Shown: positions 33,429 through 45,959 of the stretch, piece by piece
Numbering within the stretch: position 1 is the first letter of the stretch
Layout of the letters: each line of letters begins with the position of its first letter
Origin: Dirofilaria immitis
Taxonomy: Eukaryota > Nematoda > Chromadorea > Rhabditida > Onchocercidae
NCBI GenBank assembly: GCA_024305405.1
Contig: JAKNDB010000098.1
Coordinates: 3,219,501 to 3,283,500, forward strand
DNA: 64,000 nucleotides
Direction of reading: 5' to 3'
The notes under the pieces: generated by a model
What the model was told of the DNA's origin: nothing
The model's database searches: none
Seen by the model: the letters and a program-made list of their open reading frames with translations, nothing else
Position numbers and translations under genes: made by a program

Positions 33429-36400
33429 TCAATGTTTGTTCTTTCTTGGATCAGTTTCTGATCTAATATTTAAATGATTCTTTGGCTCAGGAGCTCCCAA
33501 GTCACCCACATATCGCTCCTGATCAAACCGACTCAAACCACACGGTCGACTCCATTCCTGCCCTCGTTCACGGAACCATTTCGTTACTGCCCATTTAATT
33601 CCGGTTAATACCGGGCATGCAGCATGTCGAGAACGCATATCTATTTCGCCGGTACGCATCAAATTATACCAGAACAAAGCTGCATTCTGTAGAAATTTAA
33701 ATAATATATTATTTAAATATATCACACAATGAATTACAATAAGTCAGGTTGCCTTCAGGAATTTTAAACAAAATTTCAAAATTTCAAATAGTTATACATT
33801 TTAATTGATTTGTTCATTTATAGTATAAATTTTCTTTCTTTATTCGACTTACAAGAAACAGTTCAAGAAAGTAATGAAGTAATAAAGTTGAATTCGAAAT
33901 TAACTATTCCATTTTTCAGCAGTTTTAACATCTGAATGATGTATAATGTTTAATGCGCAACATTTAATATCCGACAGCTCACTTTAGTGCATGGTACTGA
34001 TATTTTCGGATTAGACGTGAATACTGTCCGCCCTCCGATTTCTGGTTCTGTCATCTGTAATCAAATTAAAACAATTACTCAATAAATATTTCCTTACTAA
34101 AAGAATCGAGTTATCAAAAATTATTAGGAAATAAGTGAAATAGAAATCAATGAATACATAAATCAAAACTGTAGCTATTCGATCTCCAATTTCAAAATAA
34201 GATTTGCAGGATTGATTTCCTCTCTGAAAACGTGGCCATTTGTTATTATTATATGAACTGATCAAAAAATCTCAATGACAAATTGTTAGTGATCTGTAAA
34301 TTCTTGAATATTATTTTGGTTTTATATGTAAGAGACCATTTCTGTAAATTCATATCGTTTCGATTGGTTTTTAAAATTTCTCATTTGAGAAGTATTTTGA
34401 ACGAGAAACTTAGAAAAAAATAACAACAAAGAGACAACACTTACGTTTAGACAGTCTATATGAGGTTCGTAATGCCCACCAATTCCATAATTATGAGTCT
34501 AAAAATTTTGGTTCAAAGTGACTAAAATTTATGGAATGTATGATCTCACTAACTGTGCCAAAGTTAACCTTTATCAAAGTTAAAAGATTTTTATATTATT
34601 ATCGATCGTTTTATGAGAATTCCATTTGGAATAATAAAATAACATGAAAATGGTAATTTAATAATTTTGAACTTCTCTGATTTTTATTTTGAAATTTCTG
34701 AATGTTGAAAAATGACCATAATATTCTCCGCAGTTTCTAGGTCGAGATTTGTTGCCAATTCAAGGCTTCTATCGATGTGTTTGAATATCTCATGTTCCAT
34801 CGGACTTAACCGTGCACTGTGAATTAACTCATTATCCAATAAAAATTTAATAATCAAAAATAAAATTACTATTATTTCCATTTGGAAAGGTGATCAATTT
34901 CATTCATTGTCATTAATTAATAAAAAATGAAAGAAAGAAAGAGACGGTAAAAGCATTTCCTCTTTTAGCAATTTTTACTAAAAATTTTATTTGTCATGAA
35001 AGGAGAATAAATGAAGTATCAGAACATTTACTTCTGGGAAACACGAAAAATTGTCGGCTTATATTTTCCAGTTAAACGATTACGAAATAAAGGCCGTTCC
35101 AACTGAAATTACTGCAATATCAATTCCACCAAGTCTAAAGTCAAAATAGTAACCCATTGCCCTTCTTCCTTGCGTTTTTCCTTTGGAGAATTACCATACT
35201 ACAAAGCAAGAAGCACTAAACGAGCCTTAGGCGTCGCAAGCATTTCGATAATTCGTGATTCCTCATCCGACACAATATCATAGAATAATACAACCAACGG
35301 ATTTTGACGAACAATTTCTACTTTGAATGGTGCTAGGCGTAAATATGGACGATCCATTTTATAGTAGCAATACAATTGTGACTGTATTTTTGTGTTCTGT
35401 AAGAAATCGACCAAATTCAAATTCAATAAATATCGAAATTTCGAGCTAATAGTTTTTTTACTAAAATGAATTCAATTAAATATGGTAAAAGAGTAAAACT
35501 ATCAGACACTTGCGGTTAAATGTCATATTGGAAAGTTTAATCGGTGCTATCTAGAAAAATTAAATTAGCGATTTTAAATATCATATTTTAATTATGGTAG
35601 TTCTTTTACAAGACGAAGTTAAACACAAAGCGGTGAAATGCTTACTAAAGGCACTTCTTGTCGACATAACGCTTCATACATCAACATTGCACCTTCGTCC
35701 AAATCAATAGGTCGTTCATTATTTATTGATGGAATGTTTCGTCTCATATCAATACTCTGGACACCACGATCTTCTAATAAATCTTCATACCACTTCACAC
35801 TAGCTTTAGCTAGTGGACGATTCGGATCTGTAATGTGAGCAGCATAAGATTTTTCTGCTATGCTAGAATTAAATTCTTAAATTCTTAAGAATAGCTAAAG
35901 TGCCATCGAATAACATAGTTTATATTAAATTTCGCAATTAATGCATAATATTCGTGCTGTTAAGGTTAAAAGTTTTATCTATTAAAAAAAAAAAAATTAA
36001 TTACGAATAACTTACTCATGCGATAAAATTCATCTGTGAGCAACAAAGCTCGTTTTAAATTACCCTGTTTATACAATGAAAAAGCTAAATATTCAAGAAT
36101 GTCTTCGAGATTCGCTGTCGGAATTATTTCCTTCTCAACGCGTTCTCGCGCTTCCTGCATCCACATAATGGTATGATAATAATCATTTGCTTTATATGCT
36201 ACACGACCAATTTCAAAGCAATCTCCAGCTGTAACATTTGAACTTTCATAGTCGATATATTCCTTTCTTTTAATTCTTTTAACATTCTCTCTAAATTTTA
36301 AGAAAAGCAAGCGAAATAGAGAACGAAAAGCATTTTCCTTATCCAGTGAAATTTCAAATTATCTTTAGAAGATCAAGACTTACCAGTCAAAGCAACCGTT

Positions 36401-37669
36401 CTCATTTGAGAATTCAGAATTTTCCTTCGGCAATATCCTTGGTATCCATTTCATACGTATCTTGCAAACGTAACAAACCAATTACTGCGCCTAACAGATC
36501 TTCCTATACAATTCTTCATGAACTTACTCTAATAATTATTTTGCAACGAATTAATATGTACCTACTAAGTGGACACTGAATGATAGCTAAGACAATGCGA
36601 AAATGATCATTCCACAAAGGTCTAAATATAAATTATTGCTCGCGATAGCTTAGTAAAGCTTGAACAGCAAAAACTTAGCCATTCATCCAAATCTCTTTTG
36701 GCTTTTATGGCTTTTATTGCTCAATGGCAGGAACAGAATACATTTCTTTTCATAGCGTTAACACTTAAAGGCAAAAGTGCCTTTACGACTTTGGACAAAA
36801 TTTAATAAAATTCAAAATATATTTTCATCAGAGATTAATCATATCATAAATATCAATCGTTTTGGGAAAGAAAAAGGTTAAAAAGTGAGAAAAACAAACC
36901 TCTGTAGGATAGTTGATATGTTTAATAGCTCGCTGAGCAAACATGTTTCGAACGGTATCATCGGCGGAATTATTTTGCATAATTTTTACTGCTTTGTTCC
37001 AATTTGCTGTCATACGTTTAATCAAAAGGAAGGCATTGACTGGATGTCTTATTGCTTCCTCACCACCTTGTATAGCTTTATCATTACGTTCTTGTACTTC
37101 TTCAGCAAACCGAAAATTATATCAGTAATTTTTGAAAAAGACTATTGAATATTTTGGCAATGCTATACAATCATTTATAAAAGTTTTCAATCGTTTTCAA
37201 AAATTCATCATTAAAGTTTCACTAGCAACTTGGGTTGATTTGGAGTTCCAATCATTTAGAATAACAGTTAATAGTTTTATTTTCGTTAATTTCAGCAATC
37301 GCTTTAATTTGTTAATATTTTGCATTTATGTATATTCTATCAATGAGGTAGGAAAATGTAATCATCACGTTATGGTTTTATAATTTTAATGCCAGTTTTG
37401 ATGATGAATGGAGGAGCTAAAATGATGATGAATGGAGGAGCTAAAATGATGATGAATGGAGGAGCTAAAAGCAATTTAAAAGAAAACAAAAATGTTTACT
37501 TCTTCAGATAAGCAAGTCTCTCTAATTCTTTTTCCACATAACCATTAATAATTACCGCAATATCATTTTTAGCTCCAATGATTGCTTTCAATGAGGCAAG
37601 AGATGAGTAAAATTCAGCAAAAATTGTAGCGATTAAGAAGAATATACTAATAACTATTCTCGATATCAT
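33429..37669 (-). CDS. Prolyl 4-hydroxylase alpha subunit (procollagen-proline dioxygenase)
   Basis: ER enzyme that hydroxylates collagen X-Pro-Gly using Fe(II), 2-oxoglutarate and O2. Exons (minus strand): 37669-37500, 37110-36900, 36503-36384, 36228-36016, 35827-35646, 35396-35226, 35102-35032, 34816-34717, 34498-34445, 34223-34158, 34054-33983, 33686-33429; about 562 residues. Residues 1-18 are a signal peptide (MISRIVISIFFLIATIF). Around 165-240 lies the TPR-like peptide-binding domain (DCFEIGRVAY..DYYHTIMWMQEA). The catalytic domain carries HYEPHID (His ~426, Asp ~428), His ~498 (SRHAACPVL) and Lys ~508 (GIKW). Nematode family members make cuticle collagen. Odd points: exon 3 is one A short (36420-36423), giving an in-frame TGA; exon 2 lacks an AG acceptor (CG at 37111-37112); exon 6 seems to use a GC donor. 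All other phases agree. It may be a damaged gene or an imperfect consensus. Confidence 0.93.
37399..37470. repeat. 24-bp minisatellite, three copies, in hydroxylase intron 1 flank
   Basis: The unit ATGATGATGAATGGAGGAGC is followed by TAAA and present three times in near-perfect tandem, within the first intron of the prolyl 4-hydroxylase gene (37111-37499). Confidence 0.9.
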
Positions 37670-37769
37670 ATATTTTCCTATAATTCATTCATATTCTGTA
37701 CTTCTTCAAACAAAGTAAATTCCAAGAAATATCGTATAAAGGAACAAAATTTCAAATCAAACTATACTA

Positions 37770-38310
37770 AGTATGTTTATCACTGAAATCGCGAAAAGAT
37801 AAAGAGAGAATCAGTTATTCCTTTATCCTGGGTTTAACATTGCTGAGTACATATTGCACTCGTGTATTCATTATATGTTGTAAATGTGGAGTTAAAATTG
37901 TCCGCTCTTGTCCATGATTCTAAAGAAGAGATGCATTTTTCATGCGCTATAAAGTCGTTACTTTTTTCAACTGGAGAATTATAAAAGGATTCTTTATCTA
38001 CGCAGAAGAAGAAGGCTCTGAGAAAAAAACATTTCCAAAGATGTGTTTTAAGAGGCGGTTGGACGAACGTTACATTTGTTTTATGGGTACCATTGAATTG
38101 CATAATTGATTGTAATAATCGCTGCGTTCGTTAATGTATTATCAAATTTATCGTAATAAAAGTTTAATTACCGAAGTTTGAGATTCGTTTTCTTAGTGAG
38201 TGAAAAAAAAGAAAATTAATAAAATCTGCGAAAACGAAGAAGCAGAATTCAACATTTTCAATTTTGTCACGATCAGAAACAAAACATCGGCAACAATTAT
38301 GCAAGTTCTA
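37770..38310 (+). repeat. LTR-like repeat, copy 3
   Basis: The start (TATCACTGAAATCGCGAAAA) matches the start of the copy at 57260. The end (about 38095-38300, CGTAATAAAAGTTTAATTAC) matches the conserved core. The middle diverges and holds an unrecognised minus-strand ORF (37834-38103, 89 codons). It lies 100 bp upstream of the prolyl 4-hydroxylase start, so it may overlap its promoter. Confidence 0.6.
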
Positions 38311-39094
38311 TAAAAACCTAAGAAGACTATACGATTAGTGGTAGTCATAAGCATTAAAATGAATTAATATCCAAACTGCAAAGTAAGTGGAAAGTCGCTT
38401 CCCGAAAATTTCATGACAGAGGACTTTTTAATTTGAATTGATAATCAATGCAATGAAAGAATTTGGAAGAGAAATCTGTATTTTATTAGAAATTAGAATA
38501 TCTGATATGAATCTTTTCGGAAATCTCAAACAAGAAAAATTTTAAGAACAGTTATGTTGAACACAGCACAATGCAATGTGCAGCAGTTATTGATGTCATC
38601 TACGAAAACTACAATGCGATGATTTAAAATGAAAAAATTAGATGGAATGATAGAAGATCAACGGTTAAGGAGAATTCGGAAGAATCGATGGAAGGATAGG
38701 TTTTAAAATATCGAGAGGCAAAAGTGATTTAAGAATCTGATTATTATTGCCTGATATTTCCGGGTTAATTGTCTTTCAGCAATTTTTAAAATTTCTTGAA
38801 TCATTACGAGTTGATATACTCATTCTCAACAAAACTCAGGTTCGGCTTTCTATTTTATAGCCGAATTGATAATGTCGGCAAGAAAAACAATAATTTTATA
38901 TGGGATATTCTGAAGGAAATGTAATAATTACTTGAAGCAACGTATCTGCTGCTTGAAATGTCCGTTTATTTTATGAAATGGAGGTAGCTTCGTTTTCTCC
39001 TCATTAAATGTTCATTTACTAAAATACGATTTTATTACATAACACTTTTCTGATTTCGACAGTCAATATTATTTGGCTTTTAACAGTATCACAT
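38311..39094. other. Intergenic, nothing recognised
   Basis: No supported gene or repeat seen. Confidence 0.5.
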
Positions 39095-39420
39095 TATTCT
39101 CCAGATGATAATGATTAATCTAATGCTGTATTATTATGATCTCTTAAATTACAATAAACTATTCTATATATTAAAAGTTGAATCTGAATTTCTACTAGAG
39201 TCAGTCAAAGCTGAAAAATTTTATGGAATTTCAGAATTCTCGAGTAACTGCAAATTTGCCTAAAATCAGCATCATTTAGAGTTTCAAATTTATTCTGTAT
39301 TTCGAAAGCCAAAACTTGTTCTGTCATTTCAGAATCTCTAACAACTTTTGATTTTCTATCGTTCGTTCTAATCTCTCCTACACAATCAATGTGTTTTGAT
39401 CGATTGTTTTGACAATTAAT
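39095..39420 (-). repeat. Possible retroelement-derived repeat, inverted partner of 59290-59640
   Basis: The minus strand is open over about 45 codons (EMTEQVLAFEIQNKFETLND). The plus strand at 59400-59460 encodes a close relative with more damage. Repeated, formerly coding sequence of this kind is usual for transposon remnants, but no diagnostic domain is visible. Confidence 0.5.
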
Positions 39421-40229
39421 CTAAGAGAAATGCCATTGATCAATTCAATAAAAATAAAGCATTATAAAATTATCTAATGTTAATAGCAACAATAGTATGC
39501 TTTGGTCCGACCATAATTTTGAAATTCTTTTACGCTATAAGAAAAGTTAAAAGATGAAAATATTGTATTTTGTATTTATCCTCGCTATAAGTTATTATTT
39601 ATAAAGATTAAGCAATTTGAAACACTCTGACGGTAATAGGTCATGAGAATAAGCATTCTAGTTACTATCATTCTCCATTTTTTGCCATATGTTCTCTCGC
39701 AAGATTTGCTTTTTGACAAATTTTGAAGTTTTATAGAAGATAATGATGTTGAAAATTATATATCGGATTAATTTCTTTTTTGCACCGTTCTTATCGAATT
39801 TAGAATAAATAGTCCAAATTTCATCAAAATCGAACAAATACAATGAATCAAATATATAAATGAAAACTTTTCTTTTTCTTTAGCAGAGTTTGTTGTTAAT
39901 CTCATCTCCATCAAATTCTCTCATTGGGAGATTCAAACCGCTGTATTCATCATATCCGTTCCATCTTCCATATTTCTTCAATTCCTTCGCTACAAAGAAA
40001 ATTAGCTTTAATTATGCAAAACAATATTATCAATTTTTTCCATCATACGAAATTTTTAATTTTAATTTGAATAAATCAGAATTTTATGAAGTTTTATTAT
40101 TAATTTTTAAGAAACAATGTTGCAGTTTGCTTGTTGGTTTCACCAAAAACGAATAGTGGTGCCAAACTTCCGGATGTCAGAAAACAAATATTATATTTCG
40201 AGTTTCGGTGAAAAAACCGCATTGCACCG
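39421..40229. other. Intergenic, nothing recognised
   Basis: An 88-codon ORF (39890-40156, +) has no recognisable motif and is probably chance. Confidence 0.5.
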
Positions 40230-40540
40230 AAATTTTCCTCGATCAAAAAGTATTAATTTGTTTTTTCCAAAGATGTATAAGAAATATGCTTGAAATACAT
40301 TTTCTTATTACCATATTTAAGAAACAAAACTATTGAATTTTGGAATACTCGAAAATAAATTTGATAAATCTCTTCATATGGTTTAATTTACTGACCGTAA
40401 AAAGTATCTAAATATAATTCTCATTCATCATTTTCTTTACTTATTTTTTCAGTTTTTTAACTTGTTTATAGCAAGTAAACATTCAAAAAGTAAACAATCG
40501 TCTTATTTATTACTTTTAACATCGCAAGACTTTGAAAAAT
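40230..40540 (+). repeat. Left arm of a diverged inverted repeat (partner 42455-42720)
   Basis: AAGTAAACATTCAAAAAGTA followed by AACAATCGTCT at about 40475 is matched in inverse at about 42485-42525. Weaker similarity extends outward through AATTTACTGACCGTAAAA (inverse at about 42580). The arms are about 250-300 bp, and the enclosed segment is about 1.9 kb. Confidence 0.65.
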
Positions 40541-41579
40541 CAAATTTATATGTTACGAATTTTTGTGTAGTATAAATTTAACTGCTTATTTATTTCATAT
40601 GTTTCCGTTAATTCGATTATAATTTTATTTTTCATTTTTATTTTATTTTTATTTTTTTTATTTTTTCAAAATAATCACTTACTTCATATTTAATATTGTT
40701 AAAAATCATTTTCTTAAAGCGATATTTCCCTTTTCTCTTACTAATTTTAAGGAAAAATAAAAGAAAGGCAATACTTTAGCAAAAAATGTGACAAAATTTC
40801 GAATAATTTTAGAGCAATTAATCGTGAACTGGTTCTGTAAGACATGCTAGAAATTAAGATTAAATAGAATAATTTAGTTTGCTAAAATAACACAAGAATT
40901 TGAATTCTGAATATATAAATTCAACTTTAATTTCCTTTTTTATATTAATTGAATATAGTATTTGAATGTTGTATATGGTGCTGTTTGCAATGCAATATGA
41001 CAAATGCGATTTCTATTATTTAAAAAAGTTTTTGCATGAAATCAGATTTTTTTTTTTGAACAAAACTTATTAGTTCAGTATCTAGTTTATGTTGCGTTGG
41101 AATTACAATCAAGTGAACAGACTGAATGATTTTTTGAAACTACTAGTTTTCACAAGTTTAACTAATTTTCTTGCTCACCAATATTGCATAAAAAGCAAGA
41201 AAATTTAAACCATATTTCATCTTAGATCGTACAGTTTACCGGAATGCATCAAAGTGGCTTTCTTCATCAATGAAGTATTGCTACTTATTAAGCAGTTGGC
41301 TATTTTTAAATAATTTTGTTACTATATTTTAATCAATCATTTGAAGCAGAATTCTACAACGCGATTGAATTTGTATGAAACATCTGAAAACTTGCAGTAC
41401 TATCAGGAAGAGGAATGAAAGTTCACAAGTTTAACTAATTCTCTTGTCTACCAATATTGCATGAAGGAAAAATTGATTCATATTTTATTGCAAAAATCGA
41501 TGGGAAATTTTACAATTTCCATCAGAAAAGAAAATTTTACAGTTCTTATCAGAGATATATATTTTATGAAAATATTCTC

Positions 41580-42115
41580 AACAGTAATTTTAAATTAACG
41601 AGACTATGAATTTGTTGAACATAACTTTTTCTGTTGTTGAGCTGATATATAATACTTGGATCTGTGATACAATTTCCGCTCAAATATTTCTTTATAAATT
41701 TTAAGAGTATCAGACATTTGTTACAAAACGAACGAATTTTTACTAATAAAAAGCAGCATGCAAAAAAGCAAAAATAAAATCGTTTGAAAATAATCAAATT
41801 GTGACGAGATGATTGGAAATCATGTTGATGTAGAAAAATGAATCGTAATGCCAAAAAGTAGGATTTCCATGAAACAATAGAAACATACTTTGTTATAAAT
41901 TAAAATTAATAGTTTAATGAATAGGATAAACAAAGTCTATGAGAATATAATGTAATATTAAAAAATGCATATATGAGAAATGCATATTCATTGTACATTC
42001 AGGAATTAATATTAATTGAATTCACTGTTTCACATGAGACTCATCAGAAACTCAGAATTTGGGCTTTCGTATTTGAAACAAATAATGATTCGAAATCATA
42101 GTAGCACAATGCAAA
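41580..42115 (+). repeat. Copy of the zinc-finger 3' flank repeat
   Basis: It is co-linear with 28690-29030: GTTGAGCATAACTTTTCTGT-like start, GAATAGGATAAA, ATTCAGGAA.TAATATTAATTG, GAGACTCATCAGAAAC. No zinc-finger coding sequence is left next to it. It lies inside the inverted repeat 40230-42720. Confidence 0.78.
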
Positions 42116-42269
42116 ATTTCGAAATTTGAATTAATATCTCACATTTGTGCAGGGATTCAAAATTTAAATTAATATTTCACATGTATGCAAAAATTCTAAT
42201 TTTTAAATTGATATCTCTGAATTCAGATTAATATCTCAAATGTATGCAAAAATTTCAATTATTAAAATC

Positions 42270-42430
42270 CGCCATGTTCGTTGATGTATTATCAAATTTA
42301 TTGTACCAAAAATTTAATTACCCAAGTTTGAAGTTTTTTTTAAAAGTGAGTGAAATAAGAAAATTGAAGAAATTTCTGAGAACTGAGAAGCAGAATTTTC
42401 ACTTCTTCCAATCAGAAAGAGAACGTTGAC
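42270..42430 (+). repeat. LTR-like repeat, partial copy 4
   Basis: It contains GTTCGTTGATGTATTATCAA, a diverged AATAAA core, TTTAATTACCCAAGTTTG and AATCAGAAAGAGAACGTTGACA, in the same order as at 57630-57795. Confidence 0.7.
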
Positions 42431-42454
42431 ATATAGTAAAAACGTTTAAAATGT

Positions 42455-42720
42455 TTTGATCAAGGTCTTGCGATATTAAGAATAATAAATTAGACGATTG
42501 TTTACTTTTTAATGTTTACTTACTATAAACAAACAAAAAGAAAACGAAGTAAGCAATAAAACGATGATTTAGATTTTTTTTTTTACGGTTGGTAAATTAC
42601 AGTAGATGAAAAGAGTTAGTTATCGGATTTAGTTCCAAGTATTTCGAAATGCTCCTGCTATTCAGTCAAAGTACCTACGTTTCTCATTTCATGCAAATAA
42701 CAAAACCCCTTTTTTACAAC
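42455..42720 (-). repeat. Right arm of a diverged inverted repeat (partner 40230-40540)
   Basis: See 40230-40540. The central 60 bases match best, and the outer part is about 70% by eye. Confidence 0.62.
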
Positions 42721-45149
42721 AAATGAATTCCCTTTTTGACTATGCAAAGTATTGTGTTGCGTTGCAAAATTGCAATTTAGGAGCTATAAATCAGTTTAAA
42801 TCGCATATATATTAAATATAAACAAATGGCCTATGTGATACGTCTGACAAAGTTGCAACAAATGTTTTGTAGATTGCATCATGTAAAATGATAAATTTTT
42901 TCTTGTCATTAGTGCTTACATAACTTTGTTTGAATTTTATTTGTTAAGAAATAAAAATAGGAATCGTAATAATTAGGTGATCTTCGGATTATGTTTTGTA
43001 TCATACTGTAAAAAAATTGATGAATTTTATTCAAGGCATTGCTATTTTTCTAAATTATATCTGTCTTTGATAAACATAGTTCCAAATGTGTTCGATATAT
43101 TTTCCTATGACGAACTCATTTTCATGTCCAAATTTTGACAACAAGTTAGACTAGATTATTTTTGCTAAAATTTTTCATCTATTATCTTCTCATCTGAAAA
43201 TTTTCAGAATATTTTTGCATTGCATTTTATTTTAAAATTGATAAAGCAAGGAAATAATAAAAAGATATTTGATATTTGTACATTGATCAGTTTCAGTACT
43301 TCATTCTGTATAGCTTTATCAAATCAGTTACTATAATGATTTTATTTATTATTATAACAAAGAAAGCTACATTTTTTTAAAGCTTTTCAGTGTTTGCAGA
43401 TGATAACAATTATTTTCATTTATTTAAATAACAAATATTACGCATTAAAATGAAATGATTATCTTATTTCTTAAAATTATTTATAAAAGATAAATTTTGT
43501 TTTAGTGAACGATCAAAAAAATTGTCTTATTTATAAAAATTTCATAATCATAAATAATAAATATCAAAATACCATATCATTTTCATGCAAATGTTGTATG
43601 CAATAAAACTAGGGAAGTTTACCAAAACAAAATCATCCGTGTATTATTTTGATTTACATTACATGATTTCAAAAATTACTCTTTACAATTATAGTTGCAA
43701 AATCAAAATGAGAAGGAAAATCAGAAATGATAATAATTGCATGAATCAATATAAATCGAATCTTTTTTGAAAAAATCATTTTGAAGATTTAAAAATCAAA
43801 AAATCATTTTACCGTACTTCATGTTTCTATGTCTTGAAATACAGTAATTGAAATACAGTAGATACTTATTGCAACATTAATACCTCAAAATTTTTTTCCG
43901 CCACTTACAATATTATCATTATCAATCGGATTTTTCAAACTTTTTCTGTTGTAAATATTTCAATCGTAATAATCCTTCAAGAAAGCTATGATAGGAGCAA
44001 ATTTTCAATATATGATAAAAAACTAATAGATGATATTATGCGAGTAATGTGATTCAAGTAAAATTTCTTTTGAAAGAACAATTTCTTAATTTCTTTTTGC
44101 TAATAGCTACATATAGTGAAAATTACTGTAATTCAAATTCTTATACTAACTAACGATGAAAATAAAAGATGGAAAAGGAAGAATTATGTGAGATAGCGAA
44201 ATCATACGGGCTATTCCTCAATGACGAATGTATCAGTAGGATTATCATACGTTTTTCACAATCAAAAGAAAGCATTCATTAGATAATAGTATTATAAATT
44301 TCATTTTTAACTATGCAAATATGATAAAAATTGTAAGTTAATTTATTAATTTTTGTATACACTAAATTTTTTAATTATTTTGTAATAATGAAAATGAGCA
44401 TGAAAAACTAAGTTGATAAAAGCTAGTTAAGAGAGTTAAAAAAAAAAATGATATTCGGATATTTCAGCACATACGATTTCCAATGATGGAAATGACGAAA
44501 GACATGAGAAGTAAATACTTGTTGCAAACATATGATCAGCCAGCTATTGATTTGTGGAAAAATTCTGACTTCTTCATCTAAACTCGGAATTCGGGCAACT
44601 CGACAACAAATATAAAATTTAGATTGATTTGATTGGCACCTGAAAATTTTCATAACCGAAGAAATATAAAGAAGTATACAGAAACAAAGATGAAAAGGCA
44701 TCATAAAAAAAAACAAAGCTGAAAAGAGCTACTGATGATATTTTTTCTATTCTTTAAAAACATTTATTATTCTTCCATATTTTGTTGCTCTTATACTTAT
44801 TAAGAATTACAAATGTATTAGAATTGAAAGCCAGAAGAAATTATACTAAGCCATGTCAACAATACTAAGCCAAAAAAAACTTAATAACAGATATAATGGA
44901 AAACAGTGAATTGTTACCTCAAATTTCAAAAATTAATTTTTTTTCAACTTGGCGCTAATATATATAGCAAATTTATATTAAAATGAATGACCTTTGATAT
45001 ATTGCAAGAAATGTGATTTTTCTTTTCCTTAAATTTATTGATAACTCTAGAAAAAAACCGCTTTTTTAAAACATCAATTTCCTAAATATGATAGATTTCA
45101 AATCACAGATCAAAAAGATCTATACGTGTTGCTCTTTTACTAAGAAAAA
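42721..45149. other. Non-coding stretch, nothing recognised
   Basis: A 97-codon minus-strand ORF (44423-44716) and shorter ones show no motif or splice context. I see nothing else. Confidence 0.5.
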
Positions 45150-45480
45150 TTCAGTAATTCGTTTTGTGATAGATGTCTCTAACTATGAATACACTGTCTT
45201 TTTTCGGTACGTTGCATTTTACATTTCTACTGGTTGTGAATCGCTTTGTAGCCATAAATTTAGCGAAATCTAACGCTTTTTCGAAAAATGAATAAAATTA
45301 TATTTTCTTATTACTTTCGTGTGGTTGTCAGTTCTTGATATTACTTATCAATATTTCATGAAATTCTCAAAATAATCATGAAATCTGAAAGAGTGTATCA
45401 GCACATTCTAATCATAACAGTATGCATTACGCCTGTATTTAGGATCAATGGCTAGCAAATATATAAACCCACAAGTTGAT
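45150..45480 (+). pseudogene. Serpentine receptor pseudogene, TM3-TM4 fragment
   Basis: It is paralogous to exon 2 of the receptor at 19741-20080. NTLSFFGTLHFTFLLVVNRF followed by VAI runs in one frame, then after FSK a stop interrupts and a shifted frame continues as a YFLITFVWLSVL-like TM4 and a YQYFMKF end. The tail matches AGGATCAATGGCTGGCGAAC of the intact locus as AGGATCAATGGCTAGCAAAT. No other receptor exons were found nearby. Confidence 0.82.
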
Positions 45481-45959
45481 TAAAATGGTCAGAAGTTAAT
45501 TACTTCTGGAAATGGAATGAGACAATATGATATGAATTTTTCTCATTCATTTCTTATTAAGTTTTTCTTGATTAAATGATGTAATTAAATTAAATTTACT
45601 TTTAAACTTCTATACCAACATCGGTTCTTCATGCTTCTCTCGTCTCGTTTTGCTAGAATGCAACATCAGTGCAATGACAAACGAAACGCATACACTATAA
45701 TAGTAATTCGGATAGAAAAATCATGATAATACGCCTCTTTTTCATATTGCTTCGCGGTACACAAAAATATCTACGAACTTAAACATTTAATGTCCTATCC
45801 AGCCTTTTAAAGTTTCAGACGTCTACTTGTAAGTAATTGTAAGAATGAAATAAGAAAAGCGAAATAACAAGGAAGTAAATCATAGCAGAACTTTTTCAAA
45901 TCAATATTACATACATGAAAGGCTAAAATCGATATTGAGATTTAAAAAACATATGGTAG
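45481..45959. other. Intergenic, possible short coding remnant
   Basis: The minus strand at about 45620-45740 has a short hydrophobic open stretch followed by a basic segment (SKTRREKHEEP), suggestive of a membrane protein end. It is not identifiable. Confidence 0.25.

Noticed and set aside
37834..38103. 89-codon minus-strand ORF upstream of the hydroxylase gene
   Set aside because: It lies inside an LTR-like repeat and has no signature.
44423..44716. 97-codon minus-strand ORF
   Set aside because: No domain recognised and no neighbouring exons; kept only as a note.
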